Source: Mesorhizobium sp. M00.F.Ca.ET.216.01.1.1
GTDB lineage: Bacteria; Pseudomonadota; Alphaproteobacteria; Rhizobiales; Rhizobiaceae
Direction: 5' to 3'
Length of the DNA stretch: 54,015 nucleotides
NCBI RefSeq assembly: GCF_004010325.2
Contig: NZ_SADR02000035.1
Location: forward strand, 1 to 54,015
Shown: one piece after another, positions 44,025-52,634 of the stretch
Position numbering within the stretch: position 1 is the stretch's first letter
Layout: the number at the start of each line of letters is the position of its first letter
Notes under the pieces: model-generated
Told to the model about the DNA's origin: nothing
The model's input: only the letters and a program-made list of their open reading frames with translations
The model's database searches: none
Made by a program: the position numbers and the translations under genes

Positions 44025-44130
44025 GATCTAAAGCGCTGCGCGTCCAATTGGACACGCAACGGACGCTCCAACACTTTGAATCGGCGCATGATCCTTTCCG
44101 AAACCGGTTGCGGTTTCAGGTCATGCGCCG
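44025..44130. repeat. Palindromic mosaic repeat
   Basis: GCGTCCAATTGGACACGC forms a near-perfect palindrome at about 44040. CGGCGCATGATCC (44082-44094) pairs with GGTCATGCGCCG (44119-44130), with a small ACCGGTTGCGGTTT stem inside. It belongs to the same style of element as 28311 and lies between the sugE promoter and the small basic gene. Confidence 0.7.
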
Positions 44131-44193
44131 ATGCCGCCGCCGGCGACCCTTGCCCCGAAACGGGTTGGCTCGAGGCTTACTTGTACCCGAGAC

Positions 44194-44319
44194 CTACTTG
44201 TCCTTGAGCTTCATCGCCTTGACCGGCGGCGCCTTCAGGGCCGGGGCCGGCGCGGGTTTCTTCGCATCCTTCTTCGGCTTGCGAGCTTCCTTGCCCGCCT
44301 TCATCGCACCTTTAGCCAT
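44194..44319 (-). CDS. Small lysine-rich basic protein
   Basis: This 41-residue protein starts at 44319 behind GGAGG (MAKGAMKAGKEARKPKKDAK) and ends APPVKAMKLKDK. It is Lys-, Ala- and Pro-rich with no hydrophobic segment. It looks like one of the small conserved basic proteins of Rhizobiales, possibly nucleic-acid binding. The good ribosome site supports translation. A longer in-frame ATG at 44376 is less likely. Confidence 0.65.
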   Translation of the reverse strand: MAKGAMKAGKEARKPKKDAKKPAPAPALKAPPVKAMKLKDK

Positions 44320-44527
44320 GATTCGTTCCTCCGATTGCTGGCAGCGAAGTGAACCAAGAGAAACGCCCGACCGCAAGAGGGCGTTTCCTGCCGTTCGCGC
44401 TAGCCTGCAACTGTCAGCCGGTTTCTAATTCGCTCGTAAACCGCTTCGGTCCGTGCGATGGTCTCTTCGCACTGCAACATCAGCCCGTGCTTTCGCCGGG
44501 GGGCCAAGCAGGCCGGTCAGGACGACA

Positions 44528-45337
44528 ATGCGAATCCACATCGGCTGCGAGATGAGCTTCGACTTTCCGCAGGAGACGCCGCTGATCGCGATGCTCAACG
44601 TCCACTATTCCCGCGCCTCCGATCTCGAGCGGCCGGATTTCCTGACCTCCAACCCACCGGTGCCGGTCGAAAGCTATCGCGACAGCTTCGGCAATTGGTG
44701 CAACCGCTTGGTCGCCCCACCTGGACGCTTCACCTTCGGCACGGATGCGGTGATCCGCGACCCCGGCAGCTTCGAGATGGCCGACCTCATGGCCTGGCAG
44801 CACGAGGTGCGCGACCTGCCTTCGGATACGCTGCTGTTCCTGCTGCCCAGCCGCTATTGCGAGAGCGACGTGCTGGCGAACGAGGCATGGCGATTGTTTG
44901 GCAACACTGCGCCTGGCATTCCACGAGTGCAGGCGGTCTGCGATTTCGTTCACAACCACATCGTCTTCAACTACGGCAATGCGCGACCGACGCGCACAGC
45001 GGCCGAGGCTTATCGCGAGCAAAGCGGTGTCTGCCGCGATTTTGCGCATCTTGCCGTTGCCTTCTGCCGCGCGTTGAACATCCCGACCCGCTACTGCACC
45101 GGCTACATCAGCGACATTGGCCTGCCGAAACCGTGGGCAGACATGGATTTCGCCGCCTGGATGGAGGTCTATCTCGGTGGCCGCTGGCACGCCTTCGACC
45201 CGCGCAACAACGCCCCGCGTATCGGCCGGATCCTGATAGCCTCCGGCCGCGATGCTGCCGACGTACCGCTGACCCATATTTTCGGACCGGGCGTGCTGGC
45301 CGGGTTCAGGGTGTGGACGGACGAGGTCATCGAGTAA
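44528..45337 (+). CDS. Transglutaminase-like family protein with altered catalytic triad
   Basis: This 269-residue protein has an N-terminal beta-rich domain (MRIHIGCEMSFDFPQETPLI, VESYRDSFGNWCNRLVAPPG) and a papain-like transglutaminase core. The nucleophile is Cys169 in QSGVCRDFAHLAVAFCRAL. The usual HAW motif reads AAW (MDFAAWMEVYLGGRWHAFDP, residues 206-224), so the classical triad His is alanine while the Asp in FDPRN is kept. The family includes proteases and putative peptidoglycan-related enzymes; this subgroup may be inactive or use His221. An in-frame ATG at 44453 was rejected by homology. Confidence 0.88.
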   Translation: MRIHIGCEMSFDFPQETPLIAMLNVHYSRASDLERPDFLTSNPPVPVESYRDSFGNWCNRLVAPPGRFTFGTDAVIRDPGSFEMADLMAWQHEVRDLPSDTLLFLLPSRYCESDVLANEAWRLFGNTAPGIPRVQAVCDFVHNHIVFNYGNARPTRTAAEAYREQSGVCRDFAHLAVAFCRALNIPTRYCTGYISDIGLPKPWADMDFAAWMEVYLGGRWHAFDPRNNAPRIGRILIASGRDAADVPLTHIFGPGVLAGFRVWTDEVIE

Positions 45338-45446
45338 GTTCCTGCCTCGCACGCTTGAACGACCGGACAGCTCACACGTTGTGAATGCTTGTGGAGCTTC
45401 GGCAGGTTGGCCGGTAAGCTCCCGGCATCGGACAGGTCAGCACACC

Positions 45447-46412
45447 ATGGCGGCGCATGGCAGGTCGAAAAAGGTCATTTACGCGGCGCTCGCCGGCAAT
45501 CTCGCGATCGCGCTGACAAAGTTCGCTGCCGCTTTCTTCACCGGCAGTTCGGCGATGCTGTCCGAGGGTGTGCACTCGCTGGTCGACACCGGCAATGGCG
45601 GCTTGTTGCTCTACGGCATGCACCGCGCCACCCGCCCGCCTGACCGTACGCATCCGCTCGGCCACGGCCGCGAGTTGTATTTCTGGAGCTTTATCGTCGC
45701 GCTTCTCGTCTTTGCCCTAGGGGCCGGCATATCCTTCTACGAAGGCGTTGTGCATATCATGGCGCCTGAGCCGATCGCCAATGTCAGGGTGAATTACGTC
45801 GTGCTTGGGCTTTCCTTCCTGTTCGAAGGCAGTTCGTGGTTGGTGGCGCTCAGGGAATTCCATTTCGAAAAAGGCAGCCTCGGCTGGATCGAGGCGGTGC
45901 GGCTCAGCAAGGATCCGAGCGTCTACACCGTGCTGTTCGAGGACAGCGCAGCGCTTCTCGGCCTGATGGTGGCCTTCGCCGGCATATTGGCGGCGGAACT
46001 GCTGGGTGTTCCGGAGCTTGACGGCGCCGCCTCTATCGGCATCGGGCTCATCCTGGGCGCGACCGCGATCTTCCTGGCGCGCGAAAGCAAGAGCTTGCTT
46101 TTGGGCGAACCAGCCTCGCCCGAGGTGCAGAAGAAAGTGCTGACTATTGCCCAGCAGGACCAGGCGGTGCAGCGGGTGAACGGCGCATTGACGCTGCATA
46201 TGGGTCCGCACGAGATTGTCGCCGCCTTGAGCATCGAGTTCGAAGATCATCTATCGGCGCCGGAGATCGAGGCCTGCGTCGAGCGTATCGAGGCGCGGCT
46301 GAAGGAGGAGATGCCCGAGATCACACGGCTGTTCATCAAACCGCAGACGGAGGGAACCTGGGAACGGCGAAGCAAGGCCATGGCAGCGGCAGCCGGAGAA
46401 GAACCGGTTTGA
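45447..46412 (+). CDS. Cation diffusion facilitator (CDF) family metal transporter
   Basis: This 321-residue inner-membrane protein has six helices and a cytoplasmic C-terminal domain. The metal-site helix 2 reads SAMLSEGVHSLVDTGN (His43, Asp47), and helix 5 has FEDSAALLGLMVAFAG, where the usual His-Asp pair appears as Glu-Asp. That pattern fits the ZnT9-like branch. The C-terminal part (VQRVNGALTLHMGPHEIVAA) is the MtfA-like regulatory domain. It likely exports Zn2+ or a related ion. An in-frame ATG at 45381 is rejected. Confidence 0.92.
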   Translation: MAAHGRSKKVIYAALAGNLAIALTKFAAAFFTGSSAMLSEGVHSLVDTGNGGLLLYGMHRATRPPDRTHPLGHGRELYFWSFIVALLVFALGAGISFYEGVVHIMAPEPIANVRVNYVVLGLSFLFEGSSWLVALREFHFEKGSLGWIEAVRLSKDPSVYTVLFEDSAALLGLMVAFAGILAAELLGVPELDGAASIGIGLILGATAIFLARESKSLLLGEPASPEVQKKVLTIAQQDQAVQRVNGALTLHMGPHEIVAALSIEFEDHLSAPEIEACVERIEARLKEEMPEITRLFIKPQTEGTWERRSKAMAAAAGEEPV

Positions 46413-46473
46413 GGATGGATGTGCAATCGGCAGCCAGATATCATCACGCGGAAAACCTCTTGGAGGAGCAAAG

Positions 46474-46878
46474 ATGAAAATCGACGGCGGGTGCCATTGC
46501 GGCGCCATCACTTACGAAGCGGAGGTCGATCCGGAAAAGACCTCGATCTGCCACTGCACGGATTGCCAAAAACTCACCGGAACAGCGTTTCGGGTGACAG
46601 TGCCGGCGTCTGAGGACCACTACCGGATCACCAAGGGTACGCCCAAGATCTACATCAAGACCGGATCGAGCGGCGCCAAGCGTGCCCAGGCCTTCTGTGA
46701 CAATTGCGGGTCTCATCTCTATGCCACGTCGGTCGGCGAGGGGCCGAAAATCTACGGCATCAGGGTTGGCACGGCGCGACAGCGCGAAGAGTTGGTTCCG
46801 AGAAAGCAGATATGGCACCGCTCGGCGCTGCACTGGCTGCCGGAATTCGAAGGTACGACGATTGTGGAGGAGCAATAG
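46474..46878 (+). CDS. GFA-family (Gfa-like, zinc-binding) protein
   Basis: This 134-residue protein of the glutathione-dependent formaldehyde-activating enzyme fold starts MKIDGGCHCGAITYEAEVDP behind GGAGGAG. Zinc-binding cysteines are visible in CHCG, CHCTDCQKLTG and FCDNCGSHLY. The length is normal. The family name rests on one Paracoccus enzyme; most relatives have unknown substrates. A mosaic repeat begins at its stop codon. Confidence 0.93.
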   Translation: MKIDGGCHCGAITYEAEVDPEKTSICHCTDCQKLTGTAFRVTVPASEDHYRITKGTPKIYIKTGSSGAKRAQAFCDNCGSHLYATSVGEGPKIYGIRVGTARQREELVPRKQIWHRSALHWLPEFEGTTIVEEQ

Positions 46879-46978
46879 AGCTTCGGACCCAAAAGTGGGA
46901 ACCGATTTTGGGAAGATCCGAGGCTCAAAACAAAAAGATTGAGCGGCGCCACGATTCGGCTTGAGAGCCTGCCGCTCT
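46878..46978. repeat. Mesorhizobial palindromic repeat, copy 2
   Basis: It matches 23823-23923 closely: CCCAAAAGTGGGAACCG, TTTTGGGAAGATCCGA, CTCAAAACAAAAAGATTGAG, then a second stem ending GCCGCTCT. Differences are compensatory in part (CTTCGG with CCGAGG), as expected for a folded element. Confidence 0.8.
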
Positions 46979-47000
46979 ATCGCCGGATCCGGCGTGGCGC

Positions 47001-48278
47001 TCAGTCGTCGCCTTCTACGACCCTCAGCCGCAGCTGCCCGGTTTTCGAATCGGCGACACGTGCGCCCGTTTCGACTTTTGCGACGGCACCGTGTGAAGTA
47101 TCGGCGTCACTTTCGCCAGGCTGCACGCCAAACTCCAGCGCCTCGATCTTCTGGCCGCGTTTGGTCACCTTCGACGTCGACACCAGGATATCGTCGATGT
47201 CCTTGGCGGACTGGCCGAAATGCGTCTGCAGCTTGCGCACCCGCTCGTCGAGGCGCGAGACATCCTCCGTCAGCCGGACGACCTCGCCCTGGATCAGATG
47301 CGCCTGCTCGCGCATGCGGGCGTCCTTGAGGATCGCCTGGATGACCTGGATCGACAGCATCAGCAGCGACGGTGAGACGATGACGATGCGGGCGCGGTGC
47401 GCCTTGTGGACGATCGCCTCGAAATTCTCATGGATCTCGGCAAACACCGATTCCGACGGCACGAACATGAAGGCGGTGTCCTGGGTCTCGCCCTGGATCA
47501 GGTATTTTTCGGCGATATCGCGGACATGCATCTCGATGTCGCGGCGAAACGCCTGCGCGGCTGCCTTCTGCAATTCGGCGCCGTCGGCGGCACGAATGGC
47601 ATTCCAGGCCTCCAGCGGAAACTTTGCGTCGATAGCAAGCGAGGGCGCGCCGTTCGGCATCTTCACCAGGCAGTCGGGCCGGCTGCCATTCGACAGGGTC
47701 GCCTGGAATTCGTAGGTGCCGTGCGGCAGGCCGTCGGCAACGATCGCCTCCATGCGCGATTGGCCGAAGGCGCCGCGCGTCTGCTTGTTGGAGAGGATGG
47801 CCTGCAGTTGCACGACCTGGCCGGCGAGCGACTGGATGTTGCCTTGCGCCGTGTCGATGACCGCAAGCCGCTCCTGCAGTTTGGCAAGGCTCTCATGTGT
47901 CGATTTCGTCTGCTCGGTCATGGTCTGGCCGAGGCGGCCGGTCATCGCGTCGAGGCGCTGGCCGATCGACTGCGTGAGTTCGGCCTGCCGGGCGCCGAAC
48001 ACTTCGGCGATGGCGCCCATGCGGCCCTGCATTTCGGCCTGGCTTTGCAGGATGCCGGCCATCCGCGCCTCGGCGTCGCGGGCATGGTCGGCCGCTTCAG
48101 CAGCTGCAATCGTGCGCGCCCTGGCTGACCGCCACAGCGCGACGATGAGCGCCACGAACAGGCCAAGAAACAGCATCGAGCCGAAAGCCAGGGCGTGGCC
48201 GAGCGTCATCGTGGTGGCGCCGAGCCGGGCGACCGGTTCGGAAAGGATCGAGGTCAGCTCATTCATGCCGGCCAGCAT
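47001..48278 (-). CDS. rmuC: DNA recombination protein RmuC
   Basis: This 425-residue protein has an N-terminal membrane helix (TLGHALAFGSMLFLGLFVAL, about 25-48), a long coiled coil (about 55-165) and the RmuC nuclease-like domain. The domain shows TRGAFGQSRMEAIVADGLPH, SLAIDAKFPLEAWNAI (PD-(D/E)XK-type Asp and Lys) and FMFVPSESVFAEIHENFEAI. RmuC limits recombination at inverted repeats. Start is either 48278 or 48266 (MNELTSILSEP); neither has a clear ribosome site. It is divergent from def. Confidence 0.95.
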   Translation of the reverse strand: MLAGMNELTSILSEPVARLGATTMTLGHALAFGSMLFLGLFVALIVALWRSARARTIAAAEAADHARDAEARMAGILQSQAEMQGRMGAIAEVFGARQAELTQSIGQRLDAMTGRLGQTMTEQTKSTHESLAKLQERLAVIDTAQGNIQSLAGQVVQLQAILSNKQTRGAFGQSRMEAIVADGLPHGTYEFQATLSNGSRPDCLVKMPNGAPSLAIDAKFPLEAWNAIRAADGAELQKAAAQAFRRDIEMHVRDIAEKYLIQGETQDTAFMFVPSESVFAEIHENFEAIVHKAHRARIVIVSPSLLMLSIQVIQAILKDARMREQAHLIQGEVVRLTEDVSRLDERVRKLQTHFGQSAKDIDDILVSTSKVTKRGQKIEALEFGVQPGESDADTSHGAVAKVETGARVADSKTGQLRLRVVEGDD

Positions 48279-48369
48279 AGATGATTCGGGCCGCCGGCAC
48301 AGATCAAAACGGGAACAGTCTTCAAGCGCCCAGGTTGACGCTTTTCGTGCGAGGTCTTAGGTGAGACTG

Positions 48370-48900
48370 ATGTCGATCAAGCCGCTCATCATCCTTCCCG
48401 ATCCCGTCCTCCGCCAGCTTTCAAGGCCGGTCGAGCGCGTCGACGCTGACTTGCGCAAACTGGCGGACGACATGCTGGCAACCATGTATGACGCGCCGGG
48501 CATCGGCCTGGCGGCGATCCAGGTCGGCGAGCCGCTGCGCATGCTGGTGATCGACCTTGCCAAGGAAGACGAGGCGCCGGCGCCGCATGTCTTCATCAAT
48601 CCGGAGATACTCGATAGCGCCGATCAGCGCTCGGTCTATGAGGAAGGCTGCCTGTCGATCCCGGATTACTATGCCGAAGTCGAGCGCCCGGCGGCCGTGC
48701 GGGTGAAGTATCTCGATCGCGACGGCAAGCTGCAAGAGATCGAAGCCGAAGGCCTGATGGCCACCTGTTTGCAGCACGAGATCGACCACCTCAATGGGGT
48801 GTTGTTCATCGACCACATCTCCAAGCTGAAGCGCGACATGGTGGTGAAGAAGTTCAAGAAGCTCGCCAGGGACAAAGCGCCGGGCAAGACGGTGGGATAG
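48370..48900 (+). CDS. def: Peptide deformylase
   Basis: This 176-residue metalloenzyme removes the formyl group from nascent proteins. All three signature motifs are present: GIGLAAIQ, EGCLSIP and QHEIDHLNG, giving the Cys and two His iron ligands and the catalytic Glu. I chose the ATG at 48370 because AGGTGAG sits just upstream; a GTG at 48361 is an alternative. In rhizobia def is normally followed directly by fmt and truA; here a toxin-antitoxin module intervenes. Confidence 0.97.
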   Translation: MSIKPLIILPDPVLRQLSRPVERVDADLRKLADDMLATMYDAPGIGLAAIQVGEPLRMLVIDLAKEDEAPAPHVFINPEILDSADQRSVYEEGCLSIPDYYAEVERPAAVRVKYLDRDGKLQEIEAEGLMATCLQHEIDHLNGVLFIDHISKLKRDMVVKKFKKLARDKAPGKTVG

Positions 48901-49048
48901 GGGCGTCATTCGATTCTCGACCGAGTTCGATGCCTTTTGCGCCTAATTCCAAGGCGAATGCTCGGGACTCAGGCGAAAACGCCAAAAGAACGATAAAGCT
49001 TCAGCAATTTGGGATGGCGAATCTCATGTTGAATGGGGATTCTGGCGT

Positions 49049-49065
49049 GATATCATTGATATCAA
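49049..49065. promoter_or_regulatory. Palindromic operator of the toxin-antitoxin module
   Basis: Two TGATATCA octamers, each self-palindromic, are separated by a single T. They lie just before the AAAGGAGG ribosome site of the antitoxin gene. This is a likely binding site for the ribbon-helix-helix antitoxin dimer pair. Confidence 0.65.
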
Positions 49066-49081
49066 AAGGAGGTATCCACTT

Positions 49082-49342
49082 ATGGGCGACATGCTGATTC
49101 GCGGGATCGATTCGGAATTGAAACGACGTCTTGAGGAAAGCGCGCGGCTGAACAAGCGCAGCCTTTCCGAGGAGGCGGTCGTTTTGATACAAAAAGGGTT
49201 TTCAATTCAACACGCTAGCACTGAAAAGGCGGGGGATCGCCTTTACTCGCTTGTCGGAAATAGTAATTTCACTGACGACGAAATCCAGGAAATCGCGAGA
49301 TCACGAAAAGAGCCTGATCGTAGGCCACCTGATTTCCGGTGA
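49082..49342 (+). CDS. FitA-type ribbon-helix-helix antitoxin
   Basis: This 86-residue protein starts MGDMLIRGIDSELKRRLEES and continues LNKRSLSEEAVVLIQKG, the short ribbon-helix-helix of FitA/StbC-like antitoxins. A C-terminal tail (TDDEIQEIARSRKEPDRR) would wrap the toxin. AAAGGAGG gives a very strong ribosome site. The toxin gene starts 8 nt downstream. Base composition is visibly more AT-rich than the flanking def and fmt genes, a sign of acquisition. Confidence 0.88.
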   Translation: MGDMLIRGIDSELKRRLEESARLNKRSLSEEAVVLIQKGFSIQHASTEKAGDRLYSLVGNSNFTDDEIQEIARSRKEPDRRPPDFR

Positions 49343-49350
49343 TGCTCTGA

Positions 49351-49773
49351 ATGATAGTATTGGACACCAATGTCATATCAGACGTTTTTTCGCGGCAACG
49401 AAGCCAAAAAGTTCTCAACTGGTTGAACGCACAAGAGCCGGCGACTCTTTTTCTTTCCACTATTGTTTTTGCGGAGCTTTATTTCGGGGCATACCTTGTC
49501 CAGGAGGCCGCGCGCCGAGACGGTCTCCTCCAAAGCATTTTTAGGATCAGGGGCGAATTTTCTGGTCGAATCCTGGTTTTTGGCGATGTCCCTGCGGAAC
49601 AGTACGGCCGCATTACTGCTACGAGGCGGCTAGCTGGCAAACCTATCGAAACCAAAGACGCCATGATTGCCGCGATTTGCCTGGCCCACGACGCCACGCT
49701 TGCAACCCGCAATGTTCGCGACTTCGACGGGCTTGACCTGAAGCTGGTAAACCCGTTTGAAGCGGGTGCCTGA
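49351..49773 (+). CDS. FitB/VapC-type PIN-domain toxin
   Basis: This 140-residue PIN nuclease carries the acidic catalytic set: Asp5 (MIVLDTNVISDVF), Glu42 (VFAELYFGAYL), an Asp in ETKDAMIAAICLAHDATLAT, and Asp in NVRDFDGLDLKLVNPF. It would cleave RNA, often initiator tRNA, when free of antitoxin. It ends 36 nt before fmt, so it may be transcribed with the translation genes. Confidence 0.92.
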   Translation: MIVLDTNVISDVFSRQRSQKVLNWLNAQEPATLFLSTIVFAELYFGAYLVQEAARRDGLLQSIFRIRGEFSGRILVFGDVPAEQYGRITATRRLAGKPIETKDAMIAAICLAHDATLATRNVRDFDGLDLKLVNPFEAGA

Positions 49774-49809
49774 TCTGACTCAGGCTGAGAACAGGATCGC
49801 GGAAGAAAA

Positions 49810-50745
49810 ATGCCGCTTCGCGTCATCTTCATGGGTACGCCGGAATTCTCCGTGCCGACGTTGCGGGCGATCGCCGAGGCCGGGCATGAACTGGCCGCCG
49901 TCTACACGCAGCCGCCGCGCGCCGCTGGCCGGCGCGGGCTGGAACTGACGCCCTCGCCGGTGCAGCGCGAGGCGGAGCGGTTGGGCATCGAGGCGCGGAC
50001 GCCGGTGTCGCTGAGAAGCGAGGCCGAGCAGGAAGCCTTTCGCACCTTGCGGGCCGATGTCGCCGTCGTCGTCGCCTATGGATTGCTTCTGCCCAAGCCT
50101 ATTCTGGAGGCGACAAGGCTCGGCTGCCTGAACGGCCATGCATCGCTGTTGCCGCGCTGGCGCGGCGCCGCACCCATCCAGCGCGCCATCATTGCGGGCG
50201 ACACCGAGACAGGTATGGTGGTGATGCGCATGGAGGAAGGCCTGGACACCGGTCCGGTGGCAATGGTTGAAAAATGCGCCATTGGACCCGATATGACGGC
50301 CGGCGAGCTGCGCGATCGTCTGATGGAAGTCTGCGCGACGCTGATGATTGAGGCGCTGGCGCGGCTGGAGAGAAACACCCTGACATTTACCACCCAGGCG
50401 GCGTCGGGGGTGACCTACGCCAAAAAGATCGATAAATCGGAGACGCGCGTGGACTGGACGCGGCCAGCTGTCGAAGTCCACAATCATATTCGCGGCCTGT
50501 CGCCGTTTCCCGGCGCCTGGTGCGAGCCCGAAATTGGCGGCCGCACGGAACGGCTGAAACTGCTTCGCTCGACGCTTTCTGATGGCGCCGGCGTTCCGGG
50601 AGGAATTCTCGATGACCGGCTGACGGTCGCCTGCGGGTCAGGTGCGATCAGGCTGGTCGAAGTTCAACGGGCGGGCGGAATGCCCGCCGCCGCGCAGGAG
50701 TTTTTGCGTGGAGCCAAGCTCGAAAAAGGAATGAAACTCTCATGA
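49810..50745 (+). CDS. fmt: Methionyl-tRNA formyltransferase
   Basis: This 311-residue enzyme formylates initiator Met-tRNA with 10-formyl-THF. Features are RVIFMGTPEFSVPTLRAIAE, TQPPRAAGRRGLELTPSPV, VVAYGLLLPKPILE and the catalytic region HASLLPRWRGAAPIQRAIIA with GDTETG. The C-terminal tRNA-binding domain shows KIDKSETRVDW and IRGLSPFPGAW. The stop overlaps the next gene by 4 nt. Confidence 0.98.
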   Translation: MPLRVIFMGTPEFSVPTLRAIAEAGHELAAVYTQPPRAAGRRGLELTPSPVQREAERLGIEARTPVSLRSEAEQEAFRTLRADVAVVVAYGLLLPKPILEATRLGCLNGHASLLPRWRGAAPIQRAIIAGDTETGMVVMRMEEGLDTGPVAMVEKCAIGPDMTAGELRDRLMEVCATLMIEALARLERNTLTFTTQAASGVTYAKKIDKSETRVDWTRPAVEVHNHIRGLSPFPGAWCEPEIGGRTERLKLLRSTLSDGAGVPGGILDDRLTVACGSGAIRLVEVQRAGGMPAAAQEFLRGAKLEKGMKLS

Positions 50746-51251
50746 GCATGATGTCGATACGTGCGGCGACGCCGCGGGATCGCGAGGCGATCCGCCTCGT
50801 CGAGGAGCACGCATTCGGCCAGCAGACGGAGGCCGGACTGGTCGACGCGCTGGTCACCGGCGGCGATGCCGTCGTCGAACTGGTGGCCGACGAGGACGGG
50901 CAGGTGGTCGGCCACATCCTGTTTTCGCGGCTCTTCGTGCAAAACGGCGGCAAGAGCTTCCCCGCGGTGGCGCTGGCCCCTCTGGCGGTCGAGCCGTCTT
51001 TCCATGGCACAGGCATTGGCGGCGCGCTGATCCGCGAGGCGCATATCCGCCTGAAGGAGGCCGGCGAGGTGCTGGCCGTGGTGCTTGGCGACCCCGCCTA
51101 TTATGGCCGTTTCGGCTACAGCCGCGCGCGCGCCGAAAAATTCGAAAGCGAATACCAGGGCGAAGCGTTGCAGGCACTGGCCTGGGGCGAGGCGCCCGAG
51201 ACCGGCAAGCTGGTCTACGCTTCGGCTTTCGGCTCCGCGCTCGCCGCTTAG
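50742..51251 (+). CDS. GNAT-family N-acetyltransferase (YhbS-like)
   Basis: This 169-residue acetyltransferase shows the acetyl-CoA site VEPSFHGTGIGGALIREAHI and the C-terminal LGDPAYYGRFGYSRA typical of YhbS-like members. It starts with an ATG overlapping the fmt stop and ends 23 nt before truA, so it is part of the fmt-truA transcript. Acceptor substrate is unknown. Confidence 0.9.
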   Translation: MSMMSIRAATPRDREAIRLVEEHAFGQQTEAGLVDALVTGGDAVVELVADEDGQVVGHILFSRLFVQNGGKSFPAVALAPLAVEPSFHGTGIGGALIREAHIRLKEAGEVLAVVLGDPAYYGRFGYSRARAEKFESEYQGEALQALAWGEAPETGKLVYASAFGSALAA

Positions 51252-51274
51252 GCGAGGTCAAGCAATCACCGGAG

Positions 51275-52030
51275 ATGCCGCGTTTTCGCCTCGACATCGA
51301 ATATGACGGCAGCCTCTATGCCGGCTGGCAGCGCCAGGCCAACCAGCCTTCGGTGCAGCAGGCCATCGAAGAGGCGATCGAGAAATTTTGCGGCGAACGG
51401 GTTTCGCTGCGCGGCGCCGGCCGCACCGATGCCGGCGTCCACGCGACTGGCCAGGTGGCACATGTCGATCTCATCAAGGCGTGGCCTGATGACAAGGTGC
51501 GCGACGCCGTCAACGCCCATCTGCAAGCGGCCAAGGCGCGCATCGCCATCCTGGGGGCGACCGTCGTTCCGGACGGGTTCGACGCGCGTTTCTCGGCGAC
51601 CGGCCGCCACTATCTCTACCGTATCGTCAACCGGCGAGCCCCTGCGGCGCTCGACAAGGGCAAGATCTGGTGGGTGCCGAAGCGCCTTGACGCCTCTGCC
51701 ATGCACGAGGCCGCAAAAGTGCTGCTTGGGCGGCATGATTTCACCACCTTCCGCTCGACCCAGTGCCAGGCCGATAATCCGGTCCGGACACTCGATCGGC
51801 TGGATGTCAGCCGGGTCGGCGACGTGATCGAGGTGAGAGCCTCGGCACGCTCGTTCCTGCACAATCAGGTACGCTCGATGGTCGGTTCGCTGAAGCGTGT
51901 CGGCGAGGGCGGCTGGACCGTTGCTGACCTGAGGGCTGCGCTCGCCGCGCGCGACCGCGCCGCCTGTGGCCAGGTGGCGCCGCCCGATGGGCTTTTTCTG
52001 GTAGGTGTCGACTATCCAGAAGAGTTCTAA
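51275..52030 (+). CDS. truA: tRNA pseudouridine(38-40) synthase
   Basis: This 251-residue enzyme modifies the anticodon stem-loop of tRNAs. It starts MPRFRLDIEYDGSLYAGWQR, with the catalytic Asp52 in GAGRTDAGVHATGQVAHVD. Later stretches are RYHYLYRI-like GRHYLYRIVNRRAP, HDFTTFRSTQCQ and SFLHNQVRSMVGSLKRVG. The stop overlaps the convergent membrane-protein gene by 3-4 nt. Confidence 0.97.
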   Translation: MPRFRLDIEYDGSLYAGWQRQANQPSVQQAIEEAIEKFCGERVSLRGAGRTDAGVHATGQVAHVDLIKAWPDDKVRDAVNAHLQAAKARIAILGATVVPDGFDARFSATGRHYLYRIVNRRAPAALDKGKIWWVPKRLDASAMHEAAKVLLGRHDFTTFRSTQCQADNPVRTLDRLDVSRVGDVIEVRASARSFLHNQVRSMVGSLKRVGEGGWTVADLRAALAARDRAACGQVAPPDGLFLVGVDYPEEF

Positions 52031-52632
52031 GTCCCGACGTCGCCCGGCACGCTGATGCCGAGCAGTGCCTGTAGGCTGAACAGGACAGCCAGCGATGCCA
52101 CGAACATACCGGCGAAGACAGCGGTGCCGACCGCTGCACCCCTACCGATGACGGCGTTGGTCATCCGCCAGGTCAGCACCATCGACAGGGCAAAAAGGAC
52201 AAGCGACACCACGTTGGCGAACTCGTTGGTGGACGGCAGAAAGAGCCTGATCAGCGCAGACGGCAGCATCATCCAGGCGACGATCGCCGACGCCCAGTTG
52301 CTGGCGACGACATAGTGGACGAAGCGGCCGCCGATGCCGGCGCGCGGCGCGACCAGGGCGAGGCCGACAAGCGGCAACACCCAGGAGCCGATGTCGACGG
52401 CAGCCAGTCGGAGCAGCATGCTGAAACGTCCCGCGAATGCGCTCGGGTCGCCAATCTCGTTGGCGATGCCGACCCAGCCGACGATCAGGGCCGGCGCCGC
52501 GACGACGATGGCGAAGAAGGAATTCCAGAAACCGTCCGCCGAGAGGTCGAGCAGGCGCAACCCGTCGGCCTTGCCGAGCATCAGCCGCCAGGCGCCAGCC
52601 AGCGAAGCATAGGTTTCGTCTGCCGAAAGCAT
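52027..52632 (-). CDS. Integral membrane protein, unknown function, in operon with dapE
   Basis: This 201-residue protein has a soluble start (MLSADETYASLAGAWRLMLG) and about five helices (FFAIVVAAPALIVGWVGIAN, DIGSWVLPLVGLALVAP, SAIVAWMMLPSALIRLFL, VVSLVLFALSMVLTWRM, FAGMFVASLAVLFSLQALLG). It starts 2 nt after the dapE stop, so it is probably co-transcribed. Similar genes sit next to dapE in other Rhizobiales as far as I recall. No transporter signature was recognised. Confidence 0.8.
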   Translation of the reverse strand: MLSADETYASLAGAWRLMLGKADGLRLLDLSADGFWNSFFAIVVAAPALIVGWVGIANEIGDPSAFAGRFSMLLRLAAVDIGSWVLPLVGLALVAPRAGIGGRFVHYVVASNWASAIVAWMMLPSALIRLFLPSTNEFANVVSLVLFALSMVLTWRMTNAVIGRGAAVGTAVFAGMFVASLAVLFSLQALLGISVPGDVGT

Positions 52633-52634
52633 GA

